From positions 368,674-432,673 of the forward strand of contig NZ_JAHBZJ010000002.1 in NCBI RefSeq assembly GCF_019635455.1: a DNA stretch of 64,000 nt, in the 5' to 3' direction. This document shows positions 33,180 to 42,392 of the stretch, piece by piece. The DNA is from Sphingomonas sp. Lineage in GTDB: Bacteria > Pseudomonadota > Alphaproteobacteria > Sphingomonadales > Sphingomonadaceae. The notes under the pieces are model-generated. The model saw only the letters and a program-made list of their open reading frames with translations. It was not told where the DNA came from and ran no database searches. Every line of letters starts with the position of its first letter. Position 1 is the stretch's first letter. A program made the translations under genes and the position numbers.

Positions 33180-34474
33180 TCCTTCGACAGGTCGATCTGC
33201 GGCTTGACCATCGTCGCGCCGGGGACATGGTCCTTCTTCCACTGCATCGCCCGATGCACACGGGTCGATCCCGACGGGTGATCGAAGAACAGGAATTCCT
33301 CGACAGGTCCCGGTTCGATCTTGCGATATTCGGACAGGCGCATCGCCACCTTGGCAAAGCCGTCGGGTTCGCGCGCGGCGTCCAGGCCGAACGCGTCGGC
33401 GGCGCTTTCGTTGGTGCGGACCAGCGTGTTCATCACCGGCGCCAGGATCAGCCCGGCGACCGCCGCCAGCGCCATGAACACCGATGTCGCGGCCGGATCG
33501 GCGACGTCGCGTACCCCCCAGCGGCGTCCGAATCGCGCGATCAGAACGGGCGCGATGCGATAGATGGCATAGAAGATCGCGGCGAGGATCAACGCCATCG
33601 CGCCCAGCAGCTTCCACACATGTCCCAGCACGTAATGGCCCATCTCATGGCCCATCACCGCGGCAACCTCGTCCGCGCCGGTGCGGTTGAGCAGATTGTC
33701 GTTGAGCGAGATGCGGATCGTCGGACCCAGGCCCGAGACATTGGCGGAGATACGCTTGTGCTGTTTCGACTGGTCAAAGACATAGATGTGCTCGGCCGGT
33801 ATGTTCTGCGCCTTCGCCATCGCGACGATGCGGTCGCGCAGCGGCCCGGCCGGCATCTCGCTATAGGTGTTGAACAGCGGCGCGATGAACACCGGCGCGA
33901 TCAGCGCCCCGATCGCCGCAAAGCCCAGCAGCGTTCCCGCGCCCCACAACCACCAGCTGCGCGGAAACGCGCGGATCACCGCGAAAACCGCGGTCAACAG
34001 CAGCGCGACGACGATGATCGCGATGCCGAACTGGATCGCCTGCTCGCCCGCCCATGCGCCGGCGCTCTGGCTCATCAGCCCATAATGTTTCTCGCGCAGA
34101 TAGCCGGTGTAGATCGTCCAGGGCAGGGCGATCAGTGCCGTCGTCACGACATAGGGCAGGGCGAACAGCGCCGGCACCAGCCAGCGCCGGCGCGTCACCC
34201 GCTCGGCCCAGCCGCGATAGCGCGCCGACAGGCCGGTGAAGAGCATCACGCCTTCGGTCGCCACGGTCACCAGCGTACCCCACAGCAGCAGCCAGTAGCC
34301 GCCCTCGAAATAGGCGTCCGACTTCGCCCGCGCCGGCCCCTGCAACAGGTCGAGATAGGCGCGGCTCGCCCGCTCCACATCGAAGCCGCCGGACTGTGCG
34401 GCGTGTGCGGCGCCGGTCAGCGCCACCATCAGCCCGCATGCCAACGCCCCTGTCGCGACCCTTTTCCAGCGCAT
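33176..34474 (-). CDS. M48 family (Ste24-like) membrane zinc metalloprotease
   Basis: The 432-residue protein has a signal-like N-terminus (ACGLMVALTGAAHA) and several membrane segments. The zinc motif MGHEMGHYVLGH is at His276-Glu277 and His280, with the third ligand in TNESAADAF (Glu356). The LFNTYSEMP and HIYVFDQSKQHKRISANVSG blocks are typical of Ste24/CAAX-prenyl-protease-like M48A members. It probably clears membrane or misfolded envelope proteins. ATG 34474 is preceded by GAGGAG. It lies 13 nt downstream of the M28 gene in one operon. Confidence 0.92.
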   Translation of the reverse strand: MRWKRVATGALACGLMVALTGAAHAAQSGGFDVERASRAYLDLLQGPARAKSDAYFEGGYWLLLWGTLVTVATEGVMLFTGLSARYRGWAERVTRRRWLVPALFALPYVVTTALIALPWTIYTGYLREKHYGLMSQSAGAWAGEQAIQFGIAIIVVALLLTAVFAVIRAFPRSWWLWGAGTLLGFAAIGALIAPVFIAPLFNTYSEMPAGPLRDRIVAMAKAQNIPAEHIYVFDQSKQHKRISANVSGLGPTIRISLNDNLLNRTGADEVAAVMGHEMGHYVLGHVWKLLGAMALILAAIFYAIYRIAPVLIARFGRRWGVRDVADPAATSVFMALAAVAGLILAPVMNTLVRTNESAADAFGLDAAREPDGFAKVAMRLSEYRKIEPGPVEEFLFFDHPSGSTRVHRAMQWKKDHVPGATMVKPQIDLSKE

Positions 34475-34487
34475 GTTAGCTCCTCGT

Positions 34488-36167
34488 TTATCTGGCCCCG
34501 TAGCCGTCATAGAGCAGGCCGAAGAAATCGCCCTTTTTCCAGCGCGGCCGCGCGTCGGCATCGGCGATTTCCCGCGCGATCGCATAGTTTGCGTCGATGA
34601 ACCGGACGCCTTGATCCCACAGGATTTCGGGGTTGCCGACCTCGTCCGACGGGCGGTGATAGCGGGTTGCCAGGAAGCGTTTGAACGCCTCGCCCCCGGC
34701 GCCTGCCTGGCCGGGCCACAGAAATACCGAGGGAATCCCCTGCTGGACGAAGCGATAATGGTCGGAACGGACGAAAAAGCCCTGTTCCGGCATCGGATCC
34801 TGGCCGACACCCACTCCGACGCTCGCCGTCGCCCGCGCGACCGTCTCGCCCAGCGTCGATCGTGCCGCGCCGAACGCGATCATATCCTCGAACCGGTAGG
34901 TGATGACCGGCATGTCGAGGTTCACATCGGCGACGATACGGTCTTTCGGCACGGTCGGGTTGTTGGCGAAATAATCGGCGCCGATCAGCCCCTTTTCCTC
35001 CGCCGTCACCGCCAGGAACAGCACCGACCGGCGCGGCGGCTTGCCCGAATCGCGAAAGCGTTTCGCCTCCTCGATCAGCGAAGCGATCCCCATCGCATTG
35101 TCCATCGCGCCATTATAGATCGTGTCACCCTTCGCGTCGGGCCGGCCGACCCCGACATGGTCGAGATGCGCGGACAGCACCACGACTTCGCTGCCGATCC
35201 GCGGGTCGCTGCCCGGGATGATGCCGGCGACGTTCGAACTCATCACCGTCTTGCGCTCGGTGCGGATCGCGACGGTCAGCGTCGTCCCGGCGGCGAAGGC
35301 GGGAACGCTCGCCTTGCCGCCCTCGACCGCCTTCGCCGCGAGCGCCCATCCCTTGTCGCCGGCGAACAGCTTGTCCGCGCCCGCCGCGCTGATCGTTCCC
35401 AGCGTCGGCGTGCCGCGTGCGATCAGATGCCCGTTCCCCTGCGCATCGGCCCAGGTCATGCGCCAGCTGTCATAGCCGTCCGCCTGCCGCGCAAAGGATC
35501 GCACCCGTGCCGATGTCGGCGTTTCGACGATGATGACCCCGGCCGCGCCCTTGTTCGCGGCGATCGCCGCCTTGTTGGCGTTGCTGCCGAAATGGGCGCG
35601 CTCTTCGCCGTCGAACTGACCCGGCGCGCCGGCGAGGAAGGCGACGATCTTCCCCTTCGCATCGATGCCCTTGTAATCGTCGCGCGCATATTGCGGGGCG
35701 ACGATGCCATATCCGGCGAACACCACCGGCGCTTCGATCAGCGTGCTGGCACGTTCGGGGTTGCCGGTCGGAACATAGTCCTCACCGAACACCAGATTGA
35801 CCGGCTTGCCGCCACGCGTCACCGTCATCGTTCCCGGCTCGGCCACGCGATAGCTCAGCAGCGGCACCTTCTGTAGATAGCCGCCCTCGTCGCCCGCGGG
35901 GCGCAGGCCGGCGGCATAGAATTGCGATGCCACATATTGCGCGGCGATGTCATATTCGGGCGATCCGGCCTCGCGCCCGCGCATCGCGTCGCTCGCCAGG
36001 AACATCACATGCGCCTTCATCGCCGCTTCGGCGGCGGGCAGCGGCGCGTTGACCCGCCGGTTGACGTCCGTCGCGCTTTCCGCGCCCGCCTTCGCTGGCG
36101 GCGCTTCCTGGGCGGCGAGCGCTGTCGTCAGGCTCAGCAGGGCAAGGGCGAACGCGGGACGCAACAT
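34488..36167 (-). CDS. exported M28-family zinc aminopeptidase with PA domain
   Basis: The 559-residue protein has a signal peptide ending ALAAQE. An N-terminal cap and an inserted protease-associated domain (about 140-270, FAGYGIVAPQYARDDYKGID) precede the M28 catalytic core. Zinc ligands appear in LSAHLDHVG (His334, Asp336), YNGAMDNAMGI (Asp356), AVTAEEKGL (Glu390-391), NLDMP and a late His (TRYHRPSDE). It would trim peptides in the periplasm. It is the first gene of the M28-M48-SDR operon and divergent from pepN. Confidence 0.9.
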   Translation of the reverse strand: MLRPAFALALLSLTTALAAQEAPPAKAGAESATDVNRRVNAPLPAAEAAMKAHVMFLASDAMRGREAGSPEYDIAAQYVASQFYAAGLRPAGDEGGYLQKVPLLSYRVAEPGTMTVTRGGKPVNLVFGEDYVPTGNPERASTLIEAPVVFAGYGIVAPQYARDDYKGIDAKGKIVAFLAGAPGQFDGEERAHFGSNANKAAIAANKGAAGVIIVETPTSARVRSFARQADGYDSWRMTWADAQGNGHLIARGTPTLGTISAAGADKLFAGDKGWALAAKAVEGGKASVPAFAAGTTLTVAIRTERKTVMSSNVAGIIPGSDPRIGSEVVVLSAHLDHVGVGRPDAKGDTIYNGAMDNAMGIASLIEEAKRFRDSGKPPRRSVLFLAVTAEEKGLIGADYFANNPTVPKDRIVADVNLDMPVITYRFEDMIAFGAARSTLGETVARATASVGVGVGQDPMPEQGFFVRSDHYRFVQQGIPSVFLWPGQAGAGGEAFKRFLATRYHRPSDEVGNPEILWDQGVRFIDANYAIAREIADADARPRWKKGDFFGLLYDGYGAR

Positions 36168-36276
36168 GGACGGACCTTCAGTTGAACAAAAGCTGCGCCG
36201 AGGCGTAGCATTGCAACCATATGCCGCAACGCATTTTTGGGATGCTCCCGCCCCCTACCCCGTCTAAGGCCGTCCG

Positions 36277-38865
36277 ATGATCGACGTACTCGCCGCCACC
36301 CCCACCGTCACACGCCGCGCGGACTATCGCCCACCCGACTGGCTGGTTCCCGACATCGCGCTCGACCTCGACCTCGATCCGGCAAAGACCCGGGTGCGCG
36401 CCACGCTGACGGTCGAACGCAACGGAGCGCATGACGCGCCGCTTCGGCTCGACGGCGACGGCCTGACCCCGCTTGCGGTGCGCGTGGATGGCGTGGACGC
36501 CGCCTGGACGATGGATGGCGGCGTGCTGGTCGTTGCGCTGCCCGGCGATGCGCACCGCGTCGAGACCGAGGTCGAGGTCGAGCCGGAGCGCAATACCCAG
36601 CTGATGGGTCTCTATGCCTCGGGCGGCAACCTCTGCACACAATGCGAGGCGCAGGGATTTCGCCGCATCACCTTCTTCCCCGACCGGCCCGATGTGCTCA
36701 GCCGCTATCGCGTGCGGATGACGGCGGACAAGGGGCGCTACCCCGTCCTGCTCGCCAATGGCGATCCAGTCGCCTCGGGTGACGTGGGCGGGGGGCGCCA
36801 CTGGGCCGAATGGAACGACCCGTTCCCCAAACCCTGTTACCTGTTCGCGATGGTCGCCGGCGACCTTGCCGCCAATCGCGCCACCTTCACCACCCGGTCG
36901 GGGCGCGAGGTTCAGCTGGGCATCTGGGTCCGCGAACGGGATCTGCCCAAGACCGACCACGCGCTCCATGCGCTCAAGCTCAGCATGGCGTGGGACGAAC
37001 AGGTCTATGGCCGCGAATATGATCTCGACGTGTTCAACATCGTCGCGGTCGATGATTTCAATTTCGGCGCGATGGAGAATAAGGGGCTGAACATCTTCAA
37101 CAGCCGCTACATCCTGGCCGATCCCGACACCGCGACCGATTACGACTATGACGCGATCGCCGCCGTGGTCGCGCACGAATATTTCCACAACTGGTCCGGG
37201 AACCGCATCACCTGTCGCGACTGGTTCCAGCTGAGCCTCAAGGAAGGCTTCACCGTCTATCGCGACCAGGGGTTTTCCGCCGATCAGGGATCCGCTGCGG
37301 TCAAGCGGATCGAGGATGTTCGCGGCCTGCGCGCGGCCCAGTTTCCTGAGGATGCCGGCCCGCTCGCGCATCCGGTGCGTCCCGACGAATATCTCGAAAT
37401 CAGCAACTTCTACACCGCGACCATCTATAACAAGGGCGCGGAGGTCATCCGGATGATGGCGACGATCCTGGGACCCCAGAAATTCCGCGCCGCGACCGAT
37501 CTCTATTTTCGCCGGTTCGACGGCACCGCCGCGACGTGCGAGGATTTCGTCGCCTGCATGGAAGAGGCCGGCGACGTCGATCTCGCGCAATTCCGCCTGT
37601 GGTATTCACAGGCCGGCACGCCGCGCGTTACCGCCACCCTCACCCATCATATGGGGGACGATCGCGCGCATCTGTCCCTGTCCCAGCTGGTGCCGCCCAC
37701 GCCGGGCCAGCCGGAAAAGGCGCCGATGGTGCTGCCGCTGCGGATCAAGCTGTTTGGCGCGGAAACCGGCACGCCGATCGCCGGGGAACGGCTGGTGCTG
37801 CTGTCGGACGCAGAGGCGGAGATCGCCTTCGACGCGGTGAGCGAACGCCCCGTGCTGTCGATCAATCGCGGCTTCTCGGCGCCGGTGATCATCGACAGCA
37901 ATCGCAGCGCCGCCGATCTCGCCTTCCTCTCCGCCCATGACGACGATCCCTTTGCGCGGTACGAGGCGATGCAGCAGCTGATGCTCGACACGCTCGTCGC
38001 GGCGGTCACCCATGGCCATGCGGATCACGGCCCGGTGATCGATGCGGTGCGCAATACGCTCGCCGATCCCGCGCTGGACCGCGCATTCGTCGGTGAAGCG
38101 GTGCTGCTCCCGTCGGACAGTTTCATCGGCGATCAGTTGCCGGTGGTCGATCCCGAGCTCATCTTCCAGAAGCGGGAAGCGCTGCGTCGCGATCTCGGCC
38201 GCACGCTGGAGGATCAGTGGCGCGACGCCTATGACGCGGTGAAGGCAAACCGGTTCGAATATTCGCCCGCGGGCAAGGGCGCGCGCCGGCTCAAGAACGT
38301 CGCGCTCGGCTATATCAACGCCAGCGGCGCGACCGACGGCCCCGATCTCGCCTTCAGCCAGTTCGAACATGCCGACAATATGACCGACCGGCAGGGCGCG
38401 CTCTCCAGCCTGGTCAACAGCGCGTCGGACAAGCGGATCGCCGCGCTCGATATCTTCTATCATCGCTATGCCGACAATGCGCTGGTGCTCGACAAATGGT
38501 TCCAGACCCAGGCGCTATCGACCCGCGCCGACACGGTGGATGCGGTCGAGGAACTGGCGGCGCATCCGGATTTCACGCTGGCGAACCCCAATCGCGCCCG
38601 TGCGCTGGTCGGGGCCTTCGCGGTCAATCAGCGCGGATTCCACGTCGCCGACGGGCGCGGTTACCGGTTTGTCGCGGACCAGCTGATCGCGCTGGACAAG
38701 CTCAACCCCCAGACCGCCGCCAAGCTGGTGCCGCCGCTGGGCCGCTGGAAACGCTACGATGCCGATCGTGCCGCGAAGATGCGCGCGGAACTCGCGCGGA
38801 TTCTCGCGACGCCGGGCCTCAGCAAGGACATGACCGAACAGGTCGGCAAGAGCCTGGAGGGTTAA
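36277..38865 (+). CDS. pepN: aminopeptidase N (M1 family)
   Basis: The 862-residue cytoplasmic zinc aminopeptidase has GAMENKGLNIFNS (264-276) and the zinc motif HEYFHNW (His300, Glu301, His304), with Glu323 in SLKEGFTVYRDQ as third ligand. FRRITFFPDRPDV and YDLDVFNIVAVDDFNFG match E. coli-type PepN. The C-terminal helical domain runs to the end (ILATPGLSKDMTEQVGKSLEG). Length is standard. No clear ribosome site is seen. It faces away from the M28 gene across a 109-bp gap, and its 3' end overlaps phoD by 4 bp. Confidence 0.95.
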   Translation: MIDVLAATPTVTRRADYRPPDWLVPDIALDLDLDPAKTRVRATLTVERNGAHDAPLRLDGDGLTPLAVRVDGVDAAWTMDGGVLVVALPGDAHRVETEVEVEPERNTQLMGLYASGGNLCTQCEAQGFRRITFFPDRPDVLSRYRVRMTADKGRYPVLLANGDPVASGDVGGGRHWAEWNDPFPKPCYLFAMVAGDLAANRATFTTRSGREVQLGIWVRERDLPKTDHALHALKLSMAWDEQVYGREYDLDVFNIVAVDDFNFGAMENKGLNIFNSRYILADPDTATDYDYDAIAAVVAHEYFHNWSGNRITCRDWFQLSLKEGFTVYRDQGFSADQGSAAVKRIEDVRGLRAAQFPEDAGPLAHPVRPDEYLEISNFYTATIYNKGAEVIRMMATILGPQKFRAATDLYFRRFDGTAATCEDFVACMEEAGDVDLAQFRLWYSQAGTPRVTATLTHHMGDDRAHLSLSQLVPPTPGQPEKAPMVLPLRIKLFGAETGTPIAGERLVLLSDAEAEIAFDAVSERPVLSINRGFSAPVIIDSNRSAADLAFLSAHDDDPFARYEAMQQLMLDTLVAAVTHGHADHGPVIDAVRNTLADPALDRAFVGEAVLLPSDSFIGDQLPVVDPELIFQKREALRRDLGRTLEDQWRDAYDAVKANRFEYSPAGKGARRLKNVALGYINASGATDGPDLAFSQFEHADNMTDRQGALSSLVNSASDKRIAALDIFYHRYADNALVLDKWFQTQALSTRADTVDAVEELAAHPDFTLANPNRARALVGAFAVNQRGFHVADGRGYRFVADQLIALDKLNPQTAAKLVPPLGRWKRYDADRAAKMRAELARILATPGLSKDMTEQVGKSLEG

Positions 38866-40487
38866 GCCATCGCGTTGCGTCCGCGCGCGACCGTCGCGAC
38901 ATGGCCGACCGCCGCCGATGGCACGCGCCGCGCCACGGTATCGACGAACATCCATTCGTTGGTCGCCGTGTCCGGCGTCAGCGTCAGCGCCATATAGCCC
39001 CGGCGAGACGTGTCGCACCATTTGAGCTCGGGGTTCGTCGCCACCATCGTTGCGGCGATGACGCGGGGATCGGGCGCGAACGCCGTCTCGAACCCGGTCG
39101 ACGTCACCGCATGACCGGCAAATTCGACGCCGGCGGGCATGCCGCGATTGGCCAGATCGAACGCCCAGCCATTGTGGCTGTCCCCCGACAGCACGATCAG
39201 GTTCGCGTTCGCACGCTGCGCCGCATCCAGGAAGCGTTCGCGTGCCGCCGGATAGCCGCCCCAATTGTCCGGATTGAGCGGCAGGCCCAGGCTGCCGAGC
39301 AGCACCGCCGCCTTGACCCGCGCCTGCGCCAGCGCGCTGGCATCCGGCTTCAGCCAGCTTGCCGCGATCCCCGGCGCCTTCATCGCGCCCATCACCGTGC
39401 CGACGCCGGCAAGCTGCCAGCGGACCCCCGCCCGGACCGATCGTGCCATTTCGTCGGCGATCCAGGCTTCCTGCGCACTCCCCATCATCGTCATCGCCGG
39501 ATCGCGCCAGCTGCCATCGCGAAAGGCGCGGATCGCCTGGCCCGGGTCGGCGGCCATCGCCAGGCTCTGGAAGGATGGCTGGCGTGATCGCGCGAGCAGC
39601 CGGGTCTCGGTTCGGAACAGCGTCGCGAGCGTGCCGATCGAATAGGCTTCCCACGGCGCGTCCGACACCGGCATCCACTCGCGCCATGCCTGCATCGCCG
39701 CGGCCTTGCGCGTGCTCCAGGCCCCTTCGGTCGCCGGGTCGTGATTTTCGGCGCCGCCTTCCCAGCTGTCATTGGCGGATTCATGGTCGTCCCAGCTGGC
39801 GATCAGCGGCACCGCCGCGTGCAGCGCCTGAAGATCGGGATCGCTGCGATAGCTGGCATAGCGCAGCCGATAATCGGCGAGCGAGATCGCCTCGCTCGCC
39901 GGGAGCGGGAAGCGTCCATCGATCGTCTCTCCGCGATCGGGATAGGTTCCGTTGCGATATTCGTAGAAATAGTCGCCCAGATGCAGCGCCAGATCGATGT
40001 CCCCGCGCGCGGCGGCATGGGCATAGGCGTTGAAATAGCCAAAGCCGATGTTCGAGCAGGAAAAGACCGCGATGCGGAACCGTTCCACATTACCCTCGGG
40101 CAGGGTCCTGCCCTGTCCCACCGGCGAAAAGCTGCCATCGGGTCCGACGAAGCGATAATGATAGCGCGTGCCGGGATTGAGGCCGGTCGGCGTGATCTTC
40201 ACCGTCCAGTCGCGCCATGGACCGGTGACCTGTTCCCCCGCCGCGACCGGCCTGGCGAAGTCCGCGCTCGTGGAAATCTGAAGCGTCACGCGCGCCGTGT
40301 CGCCCGATCCGACGAACCGGGTCCAGCACAACAACGATGTCGCCGCCGGTTCGCCGCTGGCGACGCCGTGGCTGAAACCGCGCGCGCCGGCCAGTTGCGG
40401 GGTGCGCGCGAATCCGGGGACGGCATATGCGCCAAGCCCCAGCGTCCCGGTCAGCACCAGCGACCGGCGGTCGATACGGATCGTCAT
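38862..40487 (-). CDS. phoD: PhoD-family alkaline phosphatase, Tat-exported
   Basis: The 541-residue protein (from MTIRIDRRSLVL, GGAGGAGAGGG upstream) carries a twin-arginine signal DRRSLVLTGTLGLGAYA. PhoD domains follow: an N-terminal Fn3-like part (SHGVASGEPAATSLLCWTR) and a metallophosphoesterase core with FRIAVFSCSNIGFGYFNAY, HLGDYFYEY, SWDDHESAND and IVLSGDSHNGWAF. Together these give the Asp, Asn, His and Cys ligands of the Ca2+/Fe3+ site. It releases phosphate from mono- and diesters outside the inner membrane. The start at 40487 is preferred over an upstream ATG at 40550. Confidence 0.92.
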   Translation of the reverse strand: MTIRIDRRSLVLTGTLGLGAYAVPGFARTPQLAGARGFSHGVASGEPAATSLLCWTRFVGSGDTARVTLQISTSADFARPVAAGEQVTGPWRDWTVKITPTGLNPGTRYHYRFVGPDGSFSPVGQGRTLPEGNVERFRIAVFSCSNIGFGYFNAYAHAAARGDIDLALHLGDYFYEYRNGTYPDRGETIDGRFPLPASEAISLADYRLRYASYRSDPDLQALHAAVPLIASWDDHESANDSWEGGAENHDPATEGAWSTRKAAAMQAWREWMPVSDAPWEAYSIGTLATLFRTETRLLARSRQPSFQSLAMAADPGQAIRAFRDGSWRDPAMTMMGSAQEAWIADEMARSVRAGVRWQLAGVGTVMGAMKAPGIAASWLKPDASALAQARVKAAVLLGSLGLPLNPDNWGGYPAARERFLDAAQRANANLIVLSGDSHNGWAFDLANRGMPAGVEFAGHAVTSTGFETAFAPDPRVIAATMVATNPELKWCDTSRRGYMALTLTPDTATNEWMFVDTVARRVPSAAVGHVATVARGRNAMA

Positions 40488-40600
40488 GACGGCCCTCTCC
40501 TCCTCCTTCTGCGTCTGCGCCCGCCGTGCGACGGGTTCGTGACAGTTCATCTTCGCACCGTTAGACCGTCGCGCAATCCTGTGTTTTTTCGGAGTGCTCC

Positions 40601-42277
40601 ATGCGCAAGCCCGCCGTCATCGCCCTGCTCCTCGCCACTGCGGCCTGCACCGCGGCGCCAGGGGGCGACAATGCCTCGAACGTCGCCGCGCCGGCCGCCG
40701 CCGAAACCGGAAGCTACGATCTCGCCGCGCAAAAGGCGAAGCTGGCGGTGATCGACATGAAGCCCGATGTCAGCTTCCTCACCGCCGAGGAGCGTCAGGT
40801 GGTCAACCTGCTGATCCAGGCGTCGGACGTGATGTCGGAAATCTACCGCGCGCAACGCGACGCCAACTGGAAGCAGACCCGCGCCGCGATCGAGAAGGAG
40901 GGCGATACCCTCAAGCTCGAAATGTATGACCGTTATTACGGCCCGTGGGACGAACTCGCCGAACTCCATCCGTTCTGGGGAACCGGCAAGATGCCCGAGG
41001 GCGGCGGATTCTATCCCACCGACCTGACGCGTGAGCAGCTCGACGCCTATATCGCCAGCCATCCCGAGCAGAAACAGGCGTTGCTCAGCCCCTATACGGT
41101 CGTGGTACGCGATGGCGACGCGCTCGAGGCGATCCCCTATTCGGTCGCGTACAGGGATCAGCTGACCCGCGCCGCCGATCTGCTGAACAAGGCGGCGTCG
41201 ATCACCACCAATGCAAGCCTCAAGAAGTTCCTGTCGCTGCGCGCCAAGGCATTCCTGACCGACGATTATTTCCAGAGCGAGCTGGCGTGGATGGACCTCA
41301 AGGACACCCCGATCGAGGTCGCGATCGGTCCGTACGAGACCTATACCGACAAGCTGTACGGCCAGAAGACCGCGTTCGAGAGCTTCGTGACGCTGAAGGA
41401 TCCCAAGGAATCGGCCGCGCTCGCCAAATACAAACATTATCTGCGCGACATGGAGGCGAACCTTCCGGTCGATGAGAAATACAAGAACTTCAAGCGCGGC
41501 TTCGAATCGCCGATCGCGGTGGCCGAACAGGTCCATGGCGGCGGCGATAATGTGCCGGGCGTCCAGACCATCGCCTTCAACCTGCCCAATGACGAACGCG
41601 TGCGCGAGGCGAAGGGCGCGAAGAAGGTGATCCTCTCCAACGTCCTGGGCGCGAAATATGATCGCATTCTCTCACCGATGGCGCCGTTGGTCCTGGTCCC
41701 GGACCAGGCGAAGCTGGTGGCGAAGAAATATATGCAGCTCGAAACGCTGTTCCACGAACTGTCGCACAGCCTGGGGCCGGGAACGATCACGCTGAACGGC
41801 AAGCAGACGACGGTCGGCGAAGCGCTGAAGGATCAATATTCGGCGATCGAGGAGGCCAAGGCGGACGTCATGGGCGCCTGGAACATCCTCTTCATGATGC
41901 AGAAGGGGGAATTGCCCGCCGCGGAGAAGCAGCAGCTGTTCGCCACCTATCTTGCCGGCACCTTCCGCGCGATGCGGTTCGGGATCGAGGAAGCGCATGG
42001 CCGCGGCGCGGCGATGCAGTTCGGATACCTCAAGGCAAAGGGCGCCTTCACCTGGGACGACCAGGCCGGCCGCTATCGCATCGACGATGCGAAGTTCGAA
42101 AATGGGCTGCGCGATCTGTTGCGCGACATGATCGTGCTTCAGGGCAATGGCGATTATGCGGGGGTAAAGGCGTTCATGACCAAATGGGCGGTGCTCGACG
42201 ATCATGCCAGGTCGGTGATCGGTTCGATGACGAACATTCCGGTCGATATCCTGCCCGTCTATCCGGACAAGGTGTGA
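40601..42277 (+). CDS. M49-like (dipeptidyl-peptidase III family) lipoprotein peptidase
   Basis: The 558-residue protein has a lipoprotein signal with a lipobox-like ATAACTAA. The zinc motif is HELSH at 385-389 (a pentapeptide HExxH, not the usual six-residue HExxxH of DPP III), with the second motif EEAKAD at 417-422. NNLPNDERV-type and ILSNVLGAKYDRIL blocks also fit bacterial DPP III relatives. It would remove dipeptides from peptide N-termini in the periplasm. It is divergent from phoD with a 113-bp gap. Confidence 0.75.
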   Translation: MRKPAVIALLLATAACTAAPGGDNASNVAAPAAAETGSYDLAAQKAKLAVIDMKPDVSFLTAEERQVVNLLIQASDVMSEIYRAQRDANWKQTRAAIEKEGDTLKLEMYDRYYGPWDELAELHPFWGTGKMPEGGGFYPTDLTREQLDAYIASHPEQKQALLSPYTVVVRDGDALEAIPYSVAYRDQLTRAADLLNKAASITTNASLKKFLSLRAKAFLTDDYFQSELAWMDLKDTPIEVAIGPYETYTDKLYGQKTAFESFVTLKDPKESAALAKYKHYLRDMEANLPVDEKYKNFKRGFESPIAVAEQVHGGGDNVPGVQTIAFNLPNDERVREAKGAKKVILSNVLGAKYDRILSPMAPLVLVPDQAKLVAKKYMQLETLFHELSHSLGPGTITLNGKQTTVGEALKDQYSAIEEAKADVMGAWNILFMMQKGELPAAEKQQLFATYLAGTFRAMRFGIEEAHGRGAAMQFGYLKAKGAFTWDDQAGRYRIDDAKFENGLRDLLRDMIVLQGNGDYAGVKAFMTKWAVLDDHARSVIGSMTNIPVDILPVYPDKV

Positions 42278-42392
42278 CGCCGGTCCGCAGGTCGCTTCCG
42301 CGCGCCTGTGTGAACGGTGCGACGACGCGACGCGATCGATGGGGGCGGGGTCGCCACCGGATGCGCCCGGTATCAGGTCGGGAGGATCGAAT

